Below are positions 20,091 to 29,399 of a stretch of 35,649 bases of DNA, in pieces. The stretch's first letter is position 1, and every line of letters begins with the position of its first letter. The translations under genes were made by a program, and so were the position numbers. Source of the stretch: Phallusia fumigata (taxonomy: Eukaryota; Chordata; Ascidiacea; Phlebobranchia; Ascidiidae); assembly GCA_008931825.1 (NCBI GenBank), contig QXVZ01005849.1, forward strand, positions 1 to 35,649, read 5' to 3'. A model generated the notes under the pieces. It was given only the letters and a program-made list of their open reading frames with translations. It did not search any database and was not told the origin of the DNA.

Positions 20091-20162
20091 GGTCCGTGCT
20101 GCTTGGCAGCCTTAAATACAGCGTTCGTTTTTTGTGTTGACATTTATGCATTATTCTCCCAG

Positions 20163-20239
20163 AACTTGAGACCAGCATCGCTTTCAAGAGAACGTTATTG
20201 CATGTGACTACAGGGATTAAACGGCTTAATGCATAACAG
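20163..20239 (+). pseudogene. E1/E2 hybrid exon copy, disrupted
   Basis: Acceptor ttctcccag, donor AACAG|gtaatt. An altered start (AACTTGAGACC) puts TGA in the usual frame. Another frame is open from GAGACCAGC to AAACGGCTTAATGCA and then meets TAA just before the donor, where the other hybrids have CAA. 77 nt. Confidence 0.55.
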
Positions 20240-20363
20240 GTAATTAACTGTTTTCCATGGCGCTTTACTGCATGGATGAGAAATTCTTGACATATTGCAC
20301 ACGCAAATGAATTAATATTAATATGCGATTAACATTAATATACAATTAGTTGTAATTTTTTAA

Positions 20364-20493
20364 ACACTTCCCTGTTGCTGCGACGAATAGCGATTCGAGT
20401 GTTAATCTTTGCATGATTTGCATGTTGCACTTACTATTTTGCATGTCACGTGTGTTTCGTTGACTATTCGATTGTCAGCATGTGCAGAAGTGT
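20364..20493 (+). repeat. Long hairpin element, copy 5
   Basis: ACACTTCCCTGTTGCTGCGA at the left; GTCAGCATGTGCAGAAGTGT at the right. Confidence 0.6.
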
Positions 20494-20651
20494 CCACATC
20501 AAAATATAAACGAATTCCGCAAAACCTTTAACTGTCTGTTAGCAAACTAACAAAGCAATACTATAATAATAATAATGTTGACCGATTTACTGTATTACAC
20601 TTCGTTAGGCTTGTATATTGAACTGGAATGCTGTTGTCAGTTTTTTTGCAG

Positions 20652-20740
20652 ATTTGCTTTCTAAAGACTGGTCTGGAATATCAAACCGATTGAATCTAGT
20701 TGATATGCATCATCGTGATCAGATGCAAGACATAACAAAT
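20652..20740 (+). CDS. E3 exon copy, open and shortened; third exon of the chain
   Basis: Acceptor ttttttgcag, donor AAT|gtaagt. Entered in phase 1 it is open to the end and leaves in phase 0, as the full-length E3 at 28873 does: (D)LLSKDWSGISNRLNLVDMHH then RDQMQDITN. It is 89 nt long; a 33-nt in-frame deletion removes the segment that reads NLHLQKQRR in other copies. Since that segment holds the nonsense or frameshift lesions of the copies at 10246, 12290, 23141 and 24035, the deletion leaves a readable exon. Good candidate for a coding exon. Confidence 0.5.
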
Positions 20741-22775
20741 GTAAGTAAGCATGCATGCTATGCTATAACCTTTGTCTTTATCCTTTTCTCAAAAGTTTAC
20801 ATGAACTTCAGTTGTTGGAATTAGTGTTGATCAGCACTAAGCGGTTGGCATAAATGGGCATTTATTTGGGGCAACAAGGCGGGTGTTTTGCTGAATGTAA
20901 TCAAGCTGTAAATGTGCAGTAATGTTTCTGCTGTTGGGTTTGTTTTGTTTTTTTCAATGATGCAAGTTGTCCATGCACATGAAATATTGGATGGATTTGG
21001 ATGAAACTCTCACAGCTGCTAGATACGATAAAGTATTTCTGTCATATGTTTTGTTTGTCCCTTTATCCCTGGTGGTTACCCCACTATCCCCCAAAGAGTA
21101 TAACCTTTTTTAAACGTTTTGCGTACTTCCAACCATCACAAACAAAAAGTTTCTGTGATAATACAGTGACACAAAAAATTTGGTAAAATATTACAAACTG
21201 ATTATCAAGTCGGGATAGTCACTAAATTATTGATCATTAGACTCTAGTGGTTGGCTTGTGGCTCACTCCTGTGAGTCACCTTTTCAACAATTTCTGATTG
21301 GGATGAATTGATGTATATTTTAGGTTCGTTGAACAAATGCTGCATTTTAGCATATAGCCCTAGCGGTTATCCAGCTATCCCCCTAAATTTATGTTTACTA
21401 CACTAAATTACTACACTATTTCTGGATTATATGAAATTTGGACAGTGTGTGTAATATACCATACTGGTGTGTTGATGTTTTTGTTTCACACCATAGCCCC
21501 AGCAGTTACCAATTATCCTCCTACAGAGACAGCCCAGCATTTTATATTATACCATTGCTTCACGAGATTATATAGTGTTCACCGAAATGTCTTTGGTTAA
21601 TCACTCTGTAAAAGACGATAGGTTACAATAACTCTGCTTCTTAGCATGTAAGCTTATACTTGGTCAAGGAACGCAACATTGTTGCTGAATTTACCGCTCT
21701 TAACTGAAACCGCATTGATAAGGTCGTTTAGAGTTTGTTGTACGGTTTTCTGCGACCCAAAAGGTCACTGCAGGTCAAACTATATATGTTAGTGCGACTG
21801 TGAGGTTTAAATCATGCTTTTGCCATTAAGATTGTAATTGACCTGATGTGGGAAATGATTTGGTTAAATTTTCAGTTGTATTCAATATTTGTTTAATTTT
21901 TTATGCTGATTCTTAAACTGATTATGTCATATTTTAACAGCACTACTAATTGACAATTGTATGTGTGCAGGGGAATGCCATTTTCCTAGTTCTAGTTGAG
22001 TTGAACTTCAGTGTGTGGTTGTTTAAGTCGGGGGTTGTCACTCACTTTTTAAACCCGAGACATTTGTTTAACCACTCCAGAGGTTATCCTTTTAAACAAT
22101 AAATGTGCCAAATTCTGAACTTGTCTAAATTGTATGAAATTCGGACAGTGTGTGTAACATGCCATTGTGATGTATTGATGGCCCCAGCAATTACCCCACA
22201 AGCCCCCCTCTGAAAGACGCAGGCCTGGGTTTTATATGCCTCGCGTATCAAACAGACTTGGCCTGTGATGCTTGGCAGCCATATAGTTTGTGATGGCAGA
22301 GAAAATGTGTTTGCTACATCAAACTGCAAAAAGACGGTGCGTTACAACAACTCTGCTCCTATTTACAGTTGTTTTAAGTAGTAAATTTGTATTCGGGCTT
22401 ATATTTGGTTTGTCAAATATCGAAATGTTGTTGTTGAATTTGTAGCGCATCACTGTAAGTTTGTTGTCTGGTTTGGTGCAGCTTTGCCAAAGGTTACTGC
22501 AGATCAATGTGTTTGTTAGTTTGTTGGGTTTAAACCAAGCTTTTGAAGTAAAGATTATTTGACATAGTGTTTTACTTTTTGTTTAAATTTTATTTGCATT
22601 GTTGAGTAGAAGTTGACACATATTTATGTCAGAATAGCGAAATTGTGTATTCCGGGTTGGTTTAGATTGCACACTTCACCGCCAGTGTTTTTGAAATGTA
22701 TTTATTTTCTCCAACAAACTTCGATAACTTTGATGCATAATTAAATACAGCGTTCATTTTTTTATTGACATTCCT
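20741..22775 (+). other. Cassette intron, E1 missing
   Basis: Standard intron repeats (20840-21230, 21360-21880, 22090-22560). An H2 relic lies near 22654 and an E1 leader near 22740-22770. Where E1 should begin, the sequence jumps from 'gacattcct' straight into the right part of the long hairpin element, so E1 and the left arm were deleted together. Confidence 0.6.
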
Positions 22776-22888
22776 ACGAATAGCGATTCGGGTGTTGTTT
22801 TTGCATGAATTTTTGCATGCTGCACTTACTATTTTGCTGGTCACATGTGTTCCGTTGACTATTCGATTGTCAGCATTTGTAGAAGTGT
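22776..22888 (+). repeat. Long hairpin element, copy 6, left arm missing
   Basis: It starts at ACGAATAGCGATTCGGGTG and ends GTAGAAGTGT. The ACACTTC arm and the preceding E1 are deleted. Confidence 0.55.
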
Positions 22889-23140
22889 CCACAACAAAAT
22901 ATGAAAGAATTCCCCTTAGCAAAACCTTTAAAAATCACAAAAGCCTTGAATTATTATGATAAAATAAAACTTTCTGTTAGCAATCCAATTGATACATATA
23001 AAAGATAAAACTAACATAAGCAATACTATATTATTAATGTTAACCGATTTACTGTGTTAGAACGCGCGAGAAACCTTACACCTTACACTTCGCTAGGCTT
23101 GTATATTGAACTTGAATGCTGTTGTTAGTTGTTTTTGCAG

Positions 23141-23259
23141 ATTTGTTTCCTAAAGACTGGTCTGGAATTTCAAATGGATTGAAAAAACTGAACTTACAAA
23201 AGTAATGGAGGAGTCTGGTTGATATGCATCATCACGATCAGATGCAAGACATGACAAAT
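23141..23259 (+). pseudogene. E3 exon copy with a nonsense codon
   Basis: Splice sites are intact (gtttttgcag, AAT|gtaagt). The E3 frame reads DLFPKDWSGISNGLKKLNLQ, then K and TAA where other copies have CAA. It then resumes as WRSLVDMHHHDQMQDMTN in the same frame. A single stop is the only lesion. The same CAA to TAA change is found at 10246. 119 nt, in-frame apart from the stop. Confidence 0.6.
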
Positions 23260-23748
23260 GTAAGTAAACAGGCATGTTCATGTGCTTCTATAACTTTTTT
23301 CTTTATTCTTTTTATTTCACCGTTTGTTCAAAAAACTCATCAATTTTATTCAATTTTTGCACATGATAGATAGTTATTGGAAATTGTGCATTGTAACTTT
23401 TAACCGCAGTTGACCCATCTGTTCACCCACAGGTGCCCAAAAAGGAATTTAAAATCAGCAAAATTGAATAGGGTAATTCACCTAGACGATTATTGGTTGT
23501 ACAAAGTTTCAGAATGCGTAGTGGTAACCTTTATTATAGATTTTCTCAATGGGATAAGGGATTTTCTCTCTTTCTTTTTTTACCCTGCTGCTTGTCCATG
23601 CACATGAAAAGTGTATTTGGATGAAACTTTCACAGCAGGTCGATATGCTCATAGATTTGTGCCGTCTGTTTCGTTTGGCTCTCAAAGCCCAAGTTTTGCA
23701 TGCTTACAAACACCACAAACGAAAAGTTTGTAAGATGATGCGGTTACA

Positions 23749-23767
23749 TGCTTAAATGCTCAACAAG
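23749..23767 (+). pseudogene. Remnant of an E2 exon, 3' end only
   Basis: CTTAAATGCTCAACAAG|gtaatt is the tail of E2 with its donor. The acceptor and the rest of the exon are gone; intron repeat precedes it directly. Confidence 0.5.
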
Positions 23768-24034
23768 GTAATTGGCTGTAGTTAAGCACGTTTGATTGAC
23801 AAATGTTAACAACACTCTTGTCAAACAGTTTTTGATTGCTAGAGACTCAGGTTGCACACTGTTAAGTGTTCATGATATTCTTTTACGAGTGTATGCATTT
23901 CCCTGAGCAAAACCGTGTTAGCACAAGCCACTAGCATATTAATCTTAAACACATTTACTGCATTGGAATGGTTGAAAACCTATTTCGTTAAGCTTGTACA
24001 TTCAACTTGAATGCAACTGTTGGGTTTGTTGCAG

Positions 24035-24157
24035 ATTTAATCCCTAAAGACGGTTCCAGAATATTAATAGATTTGGAAAATCTGCACTTACAAAAGGCAA
24101 CGGTGGAATCTGATTGTTTATATGGATCATCGTGATCAGGTGCATCACATGCCAAAT
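24035..24157 (+). pseudogene. E3 exon copy with the 1-base insertion
   Basis: Acceptor gtttgttgcag, donor AAT|gtaagt. The E3 frame reads DLIPKDGSRILIDLENLHLQ and then the same extra G as in 12290 (AAAAGGCAAC), after which it is out of register and stops at TGA. 123 nt. The restored-register tail would resemble the HHRDQVHHMPN of E3. Confidence 0.65.
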
Positions 24158-26694
24158 GTAAGTAAACAGACATGTTTATTTGCTTCGATAACTTTTTTCA
24201 TGGGTTCCCTTTGAAGGGCCATATATTGTTTTCCGTCTGCTTTTTAATTATTTTTATCCAACACCGGTTTGTCTCCTTCGTCTGAAAGGTATTTAAATTT
24301 TTTCAATTTTGCACCTATAAGTTTCCTACTTTGATAGTTGCCAAAATGCAAAGTATTTGAAATTATTCCGTGACCTATGGCGAACATATTCATTTTTCCA
24401 TTTACATAAACTTCGGGTCTGATATATTAATCCAAATGTGTTGAAATTCAAAATTTGATCAGCACTTAGCGATTGGTATCAGGCTTCAACTTTACACATA
24501 AATGGGCGTTTGTTTGGGCGGCAAGGCGGGTGTTTTGCTGACTATAATCAAGCTTGGCTGATTTCACCTTTTTTTCTTTTCAACACTGAAGCTTGTCCAT
24601 GCACATATTTATTTCTACTTAATGCATAATTATGGGTCCCCTTCCTGAAGAGGACACATATTGTTTTCACTCTGTTTTTTTTTCTTTTTTGTCCCCTGCA
24701 GCTTGTCCATGCACTTTTGTCATGAAATGTTTGATGGATTTCGATGAAACTTTCACAGTTGGTAGATATGGTCAAGGCGGTGTGTCATTAGTTTAGTTTA
24801 ACCCCATAGCCCCAGTGGCTACCACGCTAGCCCCCTAAAATGGGGCAAATAGTTAAACAATGTCCGAATTGGATGAAATTTGGACAATTTGTATACCATT
24901 TCATTGTCGTGCAATAATTGATGTTTTTACCCTATAGCCCCAGCAGTTACCCCACTAGCCTCCTAAATGGGGCAAATAGTTAAACAATGTACGAATTGGA
25001 TGAAATTTGGACAGTTTGTATAACATGTCATTGTGGTGCAATATTTGATGTGTTTTACCCTATAACCCCTGCAGTTACCCCACTAGCACCCTAAATCGGG
25101 CAAATAGTTAAACAATGCCCGAATTGGATGAAATTTTGACGGTTTGTATAACATGTTATTGTGGTGCAATAATTGATGTGTTTTACCCTATAGCCCCAGC
25201 AGTTACCCCACTAGCCCCCTAAAATGGGCAAATAGTTAAACAATGTCCGAATTGGATGAAATTTGGACAGTTTGTATAACATGTCATTGTGGTGCAATAA
25301 CTAATGTTTTTTACCCTATAGCCCCAGCAGTTACCCCACTAGCCCCCTAAATGGGGCAAATAGTTAAACAATGTCCGAATTGGATGAAATTTGGACAGTT
25401 TGTATAACATGTCATTGTGGTGCAATAATTAATGTTTTTTACCCTATAGCCCCAGCAGTTACCCCACTAGCCCCCTAAATGGGGCAAATAGTTAAACAAT
25501 GTCCGAATTGGATGAAATTTGGACAGTTTGTATAACATGTCATTGTGGTGCAATAATTAATGTTTTTTACCCTATAGCCCCAGCAGTTACCCCACTAGCC
25601 CCCTAAATGGGGCAAATAGTTAAACAATGTACGAATTGGATGAAATTTGGACAGTTTGTATAACATGTCATTGTGGTGCAATATTTGATGTGTTTTACCC
25701 TATAACCCCTGCAGTTACCCCACTAGCACCCTAAATCGGGCAAATAGTTAAACAATGCCCGAATTGGATGAAATTTTGACGGTTTGTATAACATGTTATT
25801 GTGGTGCAATAATTGATGTGTTTTACCCTATAGCCCCAGCAGTTACCCCACTAGCCCCCTAAAATTGGGCAAATTGTTAAATGTTCTCCGAATTGGATGA
25901 AATTTGAACAGTTTGTACAACATTTCATTGTGATGCAATTTTTGATGTACTTTACCATATAGCCCCAGCAGTTACCCGACTAGCCCTCTAAAATGGGGCA
26001 AATTTTTGACTGTTCTTGGAATAGGATCAAATTTTAACAGTTTGTATAACATGTCATTATGGTGCAGTATTTGATGTGTTTTACCCCACTAGCCCCCAAA
26101 ATGGGTCAGGTTGTTAAACATTCTCCGAATTGAATGACGTTCGGACAGTTTGTATAACATGTCATTGTGGTGCAATAATTTATTTGTTTTACCCCATAGC
26201 CCCAGCAGTTACCCCACTAGCCCCCTAAAATGGGTCAAGTTAAACATTCTCCAAATTGGATGAAATTTGAACAGTTTGTATAACATATCATTGCGGTCCA
26301 GTAATGCTGGAGCTTCAGCAAATACCACACTAACCCCCTTAAATGAGCCAAATTAGTAAAAAAATGTTTGAGTTTGTACGTTGGGTCATAGTTACTTATA
26401 TTATTAATTCTGTATTAATTCTGTAATATCTAACTCTGTTCGGCACATACGTTCATAGTGAACCACAATTTCTACAACTTTGCGTGTGGGTGACCCATGC
26501 GTTTTTGCCTGCAGAAACAAACATGTCATAAAAAGCTTAAGTTACTATGGGACCCAATGTGAAATGACATGGTGAATATATATGCATTTTTAAAAAAGGT
26601 AATAGTGTATAATGGAATGGCAATATGGTGAAAGCCACCCTTCTGGTTAAATACAGCGATCATTATTTTGACATTTTTTCCGTTTTTTTACCAG
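24158..26694 (+). other. Cassette intron carrying the expanded satellite
   Basis: Begins with E3 downstream repeats. From 24640 it is collinear with 4660-5470, with the 128-bp array in the middle, and it returns to single-copy intron repeat at about 26310 ('ataccacactaaccccctta'). H2 is not seen; the E1 leader precedes 26695. Confidence 0.65.
24800..26310 (+). repeat. 128-bp satellite, about 11-12 units, 640-bp higher-order period
   Basis: TAGCCCC or TAACCCC landmarks fall at 24807, 24935, 25063, 25191, 25319, 25447, 25575, 25703, 25831 (all 128 apart), then 25960, with degenerate units to about 26310. Each unit has TAGCCCCAGCAGTTACCCCA, a 'ggggcaaatagttaaacaat' stretch, 'gaattggatgaaatttggac' and 'acatgtcattgtggtgcaat'. 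A variant unit (TATAACCCCTGCAGTTACCC, later 'aatgcccgaattgg' and 'gacggtttg') occurs at 25061 and again at 25701, 640 bp later, so five-unit blocks were duplicated together. Confidence 0.9.
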
Positions 26695-26772
26695 AACCTC
26701 GACCAACATCGCTTCCAGCAGGCCTTTATTGCATGTAGAACTGCTTAGATCGGACGTCGTATTACCCTACAG
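26695..26772 (+). pseudogene. E1 exon copy with a TAG
   Basis: Acceptor tttttaccag, donor CTACAG|gtaaaa (weakened). Frame 0 reads NLDQHRFQQAFIACRTA, TAG, IGRRITLQ. The TAG replaces the CAG found at 28270. The exon is otherwise full length, 78 nt and phase 0 to 0. The copy at 29136 has the same TAG. Confidence 0.6.
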
Positions 26773-26849
26773 GTAAAACTGTAATCAAGCACATTACCGG
26801 TTTAACTGCGTACATTTGACATGATTGCCTTTTTCAAAATTCGATTGCT

Positions 26850-26883
26850 AAAGACTAACCAGGGTGCACACTGTTTAGCCTTT
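26850..26883 (+). repeat. Intronic hairpin H1 before E2
   Basis: AAGACTAAC ... GGTGCACA ... TTTAGCCTTT. One mismatch in the stem (GAC opposite GCC). Confidence 0.5.
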
Positions 26884-26956
26884 GCGATATGTTTCTGCGC
26901 TTTAACAAGTGAAAGATAAATTTGCATTTTTCTGTCTCTGATATTTTTTGTTTCAG

Positions 26957-27058
26957 GAACATTGGTCTTGCCGCTATCGAGGAAAAATTAAGACATGGGA
27001 GAAGGCCATTCATTCACAAATATTGGCAACAATCTCTCAAACAATTTCTGATTGCTAA
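26957..27058 (+). CDS. E2 exon copy without donor, reads into a stop
   Basis: Acceptor ttttgtttcag. Frame 0 reads EHWSCRYRGKIKTWEKAIHS and then QILATISQTISDC, ending TAA. The E2 tail (KRLNAQQ), the donor and the first part of the intron are deleted, so the frame runs into former intron ('cacaaatattggcaacaatc'). The copy at 28534 has the identical deletion. If transcribed and spliced from E1, this would be an alternative terminal exon. Otherwise it is a dead exon that splicing must skip. Confidence 0.4.
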   Translation, partial: EHWSCRYRGKIKTWEKAIHSQILATISQTISDC

Positions 27059-27297
27059 AGACTATCCAGGGTGCACTGTTTAGCGTTCACGATACGCTCT
27101 TTTGCGAGTATAATCTTTCCCCTAGCAAAACCGTTTAAATTACAAAACAACTGTAGTGAATATATAAACAGTTGGACAGTTAAAGAAACAATACTAGCAT
27201 ATTAATCTTTAATTGATTTGCTGTATTGAAATTTGTGGGAGCCTATTTTCTTAAGCTTGTCGATTTAACTTGAATGCTATTGTTGGTTTTGTTGCAG

Positions 27298-27402
27298 ATT
27301 TGTTTGTTGAAGACGGATTTGGAAAATCTGCACTTACAAAAGCAACGGAGGAATCTGGTTGTTGATTTGCATCATCGTGATCAGATGCATCATGTGCCAA
27401 AT
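27298..27402 (+). CDS. E3 exon copy, open; fourth exon of the chain
   Basis: Acceptor ggttttgttgcag, donor AAT|gtaagt. Frame 0 is open for 35 codons: ICLLKTDLENLHLQKQRRNL then VVDLHHRDQMHHVPN. A 17-nt deletion near the start compared with 28873 moves the entry phase from 1 to 0 but leaves the conserved second half in register. Both ends are phase 0, so it can follow E3 20652 (ending phase 0) and precede E1 28270 (starting phase 0). The peptide is charged, with regularly spaced leucines and a His-rich end; it may form a short amphipathic helix. Confidence 0.5.
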
Positions 27403-28038
27403 GTAAGTAAATAGGCACGTTCCTTTGCTTGGATAACTTTTTTCATGGGTCCGCTTGAAGGAATATTGTTTTTCCCCTGTTTTTTTCTGTCCTACGCCGG
27501 TTTGCTCCCTTCGTCAAGAAAGTATTTTAATTTCTTCTAATTAACACCTAGAAGGTTCCTACTATGATAGTTGCTACAGAGCAAAGTATTTAAAATTATT
27601 CCGTGACGTTTGGCGAAAGTATTCATTTTTCTGTTTACATGACCTTCAGTTCTGACATATTAATATCAGCGCTTATCGATTGGTATCAGGCTTCAACTTT
27701 ACACATAAATGGGCGTTTATTTGGGCGGCAAGGCGGGTGTTTCGCTGACTATAATCAAGCTGTAATGTTGTCACTGTTGGTTTTGTTTTTTTTTACCTTT
27801 TTTTCTTTTCAACACTGAAGTTGGTCCATGCACAAGAAATGTTGGGTGGATTTGGATGAAAGTATTACAGCTGGTAGATGTGATGGTGCGGTTGTGCTAT
27901 ATGTTTGTAGTTGAAAATATGTGCAATGACAATATGGAGAACGCCACTTCTAGTATTTGATTTTTATCATTCATGCCAGTAATATTTATTTTGTTATGTC
28001 TTTTAATGTTTAACATGTTCTTTTGCATTGTTTACTAG
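27403..28038 (+). other. Cassette intron
   Basis: E3 downstream repeat ('gtaagtaaataggcacgttc'), T-rich tract near 27780, and the 'ggatttggatgaaagtatta' block. Non-coding. Confidence 0.6.
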
Positions 28039-28089
28039 GAAATGGATCAAGACGACAAAGAAGGAAGTAAAAGCCACCTGCACTTTTAG
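28039..28089 (+). other. Conserved block D, copy 4, short open frame
   Basis: After tttactag the sequence reads EMDQDDKEGSKSHLHF and TAG, 17 codons including the stop. It is acidic then basic, and ends in CACCTGCACTTTTAG. No donor is present. If it is an exon it would be an alternative 3' terminal exon; copies at 3672 and 11458 are disrupted. Confidence 0.3.
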
Positions 28090-28269
28090 AGTTAAGTTGA
28101 AGTTGATACATATTTATTTCTACTTAATGTAACGGGCGTGGTTCAGAGTGCACGCTTGACCGCCCCTGTATTTTAAGTACATTATATGCACCATGAAATT
28201 TCGATAACTTTGATGCATAATTGAATACAGCGATCTTTATTCTGACATTTTTTTCCGTTTTTTTATCAG

Positions 28270-28347
28270 AACCTCGACCAGCATCGCTTCCAGAAGGCCT
28301 TTATTGCATGTAGAACTGCTCAGATCGGACGTCGTATTACCCAACAG
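28270..28347 (+). CDS. E1 exon copy, intact; fifth exon of the chain
   Basis: Acceptor tttttatcag, donor CAACAG|gtaatt. Frame 0, 26 codons, both ends phase 0: NLDQHRFQKAFIACRTAQIG then RRITQQ. This is the reference E1: CAG (Gln) stands where 26695 and 29136 have TAG. FQ...R...IGRR faintly resembles an IQ-type basic helix, but the spacing does not match the IQ consensus, so I do not assign it. It is followed by the donor-less E2 (28534); in the chain model it joins E2 29400 in phase 0. Confidence 0.55.
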
Positions 28348-28533
28348 GTAATTAACTGTAGTCAAGCACATTACCGGTTTAACTGCGAACATTTGACGTG
28401 ATTGTCTTTTTTAAAATTCGATTGCTAAAGACTAACCAGGGTGCACACTGTTTAGCCTTTGCGATATGTTTCTGCGCTTTTACAAGTGAAAGATATATTT
28501 GCATTTTTCTGTTTCTGATATTTTTTGTTTCAG

Positions 28534-28635
28534 GAACATTGGTCTTGCCGCTGTCGAGAAAAATTTAAGACATGGGAGAAGGCCATTCATTCACAAATAT
28601 TAGCAACAATCTCTCAAACAATTTCTGATTGCTAA
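28534..28635 (+). CDS. E2 exon copy without donor, reads into a stop
   Basis: Acceptor tttttgtttcag. Frame 0 reads EHWSCRCREKFKTWEKAIHS then QILATISQTISDC and TAA. It carries the same deletion of the E2 tail and donor as 26957, so the two arose by duplication of a roughly 1.57-kb unit (26640-27460 and 28215-29040). After E1 28270 the join would be phase 0 and in frame, giving a short alternative C-terminus. Confidence 0.4.
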   Translation, partial: EHWSCRCREKFKTWEKAIHSQILATISQTISDC

Positions 28636-28872
28636 AGACTATCCAGTGTGCACTGTTTAGCGTTCGCGATACGCTCTTGTGAGTATATTCTTCCCCCTAG
28701 CAAAACCGTTTAAAGTACAAAACAACTGTAGTGAATATATAAACAGTTGGACAGTTAAAGAAACAATACTAGCATATTAATCTTTAATGCATTTGCTGTA
28801 TTGAAATGGGTGGGAGCCTATTTTCTTAAGCTTGTAGATTAAACTTGAATGCTATTGTTGGTTTTGTTGCAG

Positions 28873-28994
28873 ATTTGATTCTTCAAGACGGTTCCGAAAT
28901 ATTGAACGATTTGGAAAATCTGCACTTGCAAAAGCAACGGAGGAATCTGGTTGTTGATTTGCATCACCGTGATCAGATGCATTATATGCCAAAT
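28873..28994 (+). CDS. E3 exon copy, full length and intact
   Basis: Acceptor ggttttgttgcag, donor AAT|gtaagt. Entered in phase 1 it is open for its whole 122 nt and leaves in phase 0: (D)LILQDGSEILNDLENLHLQ then KQRRNLVVDLHHRDQMHYMP and N. This is the reference E3. It fits after an E2 ending in phase 1, but the E2 in front of it (28534) has lost its donor, and the following E1 (29136) has a TAG. It can join an upstream E2 such as 18350 in frame but cannot continue past 29136 unless that exon is skipped. Entered in phase 0 it stops at once (ATT TGA). Confidence 0.5.
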
Positions 28995-29135
28995 GTAAGT
29001 AAATAGGCATGTTCCTTTGCTTCGATAACTTTTTTCATGGGTCCCCTTGAAGGGATGTTGTTTTTTTCTTTTAATTTCGATAACTTTGATGCATAAGCGG
29101 TCGTTACTTTGACATGTGTTTCGCTTTTTTACCAG

Positions 29136-29213
29136 AACCTCAGCCAACAACGCTTCCAGAAGGTCTTTATTGCAAGTAGAACTGCTTAGATCGGATGTCA
29201 TATTACCCAACAG
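29136..29213 (+). pseudogene. E1 exon copy with a TAG
   Basis: Acceptor cttttttaccag, donor CAACAG|gtaatt. Frame 0 reads NLSQQRFQKVFIASRTA, TAG, IGCHITQQ. Full length (78 nt); only the TAG at the codon that is CAG in 28270 breaks it. Confidence 0.6.
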
Positions 29214-29292
29214 GTAATTAACTGTAGTCAAGCACATTACTGGTTTAACTGCGTACATTTGACATGATTGTCTTTTTCCAAATTCGATTGCT

Positions 29293-29326
29293 AAAGGCTG
29301 ACCAGGGTGCACACTGTTTAGCCTTT
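29293..29326 (+). repeat. Intronic hairpin H1 before E2
   Basis: AAAGGCTGAC ... GGTGCACA ... TTTAGCCTTT: a stem of about 9 bp with one wobble, plus CAG/CTG. Confidence 0.6.
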
Positions 29327-29399
29327 GCGATATGTTTTTGCACTTTTACAATTGAAAGATAAATTTGCATTTTTCTGTCTCTGATATTTTTTGTTTCAG

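Noticed and set aside
24800..26310. CRISPR-like array
   Set aside because: The units are contiguous 128-bp tandem repeats without unique spacers, in an intron of a eukaryotic array.
28270..28347. IQ (calmodulin-binding) motif in E1
   Set aside because: FQKAFIACRTAQIGRR is basic and helical but does not fit the IQxxxRGxxxR spacing.
28839..29312. 157-aa minus-strand open frame
   Set aside because: Antisense to an intact E3 and an E1 copy on the plus strand; no splice or start context of its own.
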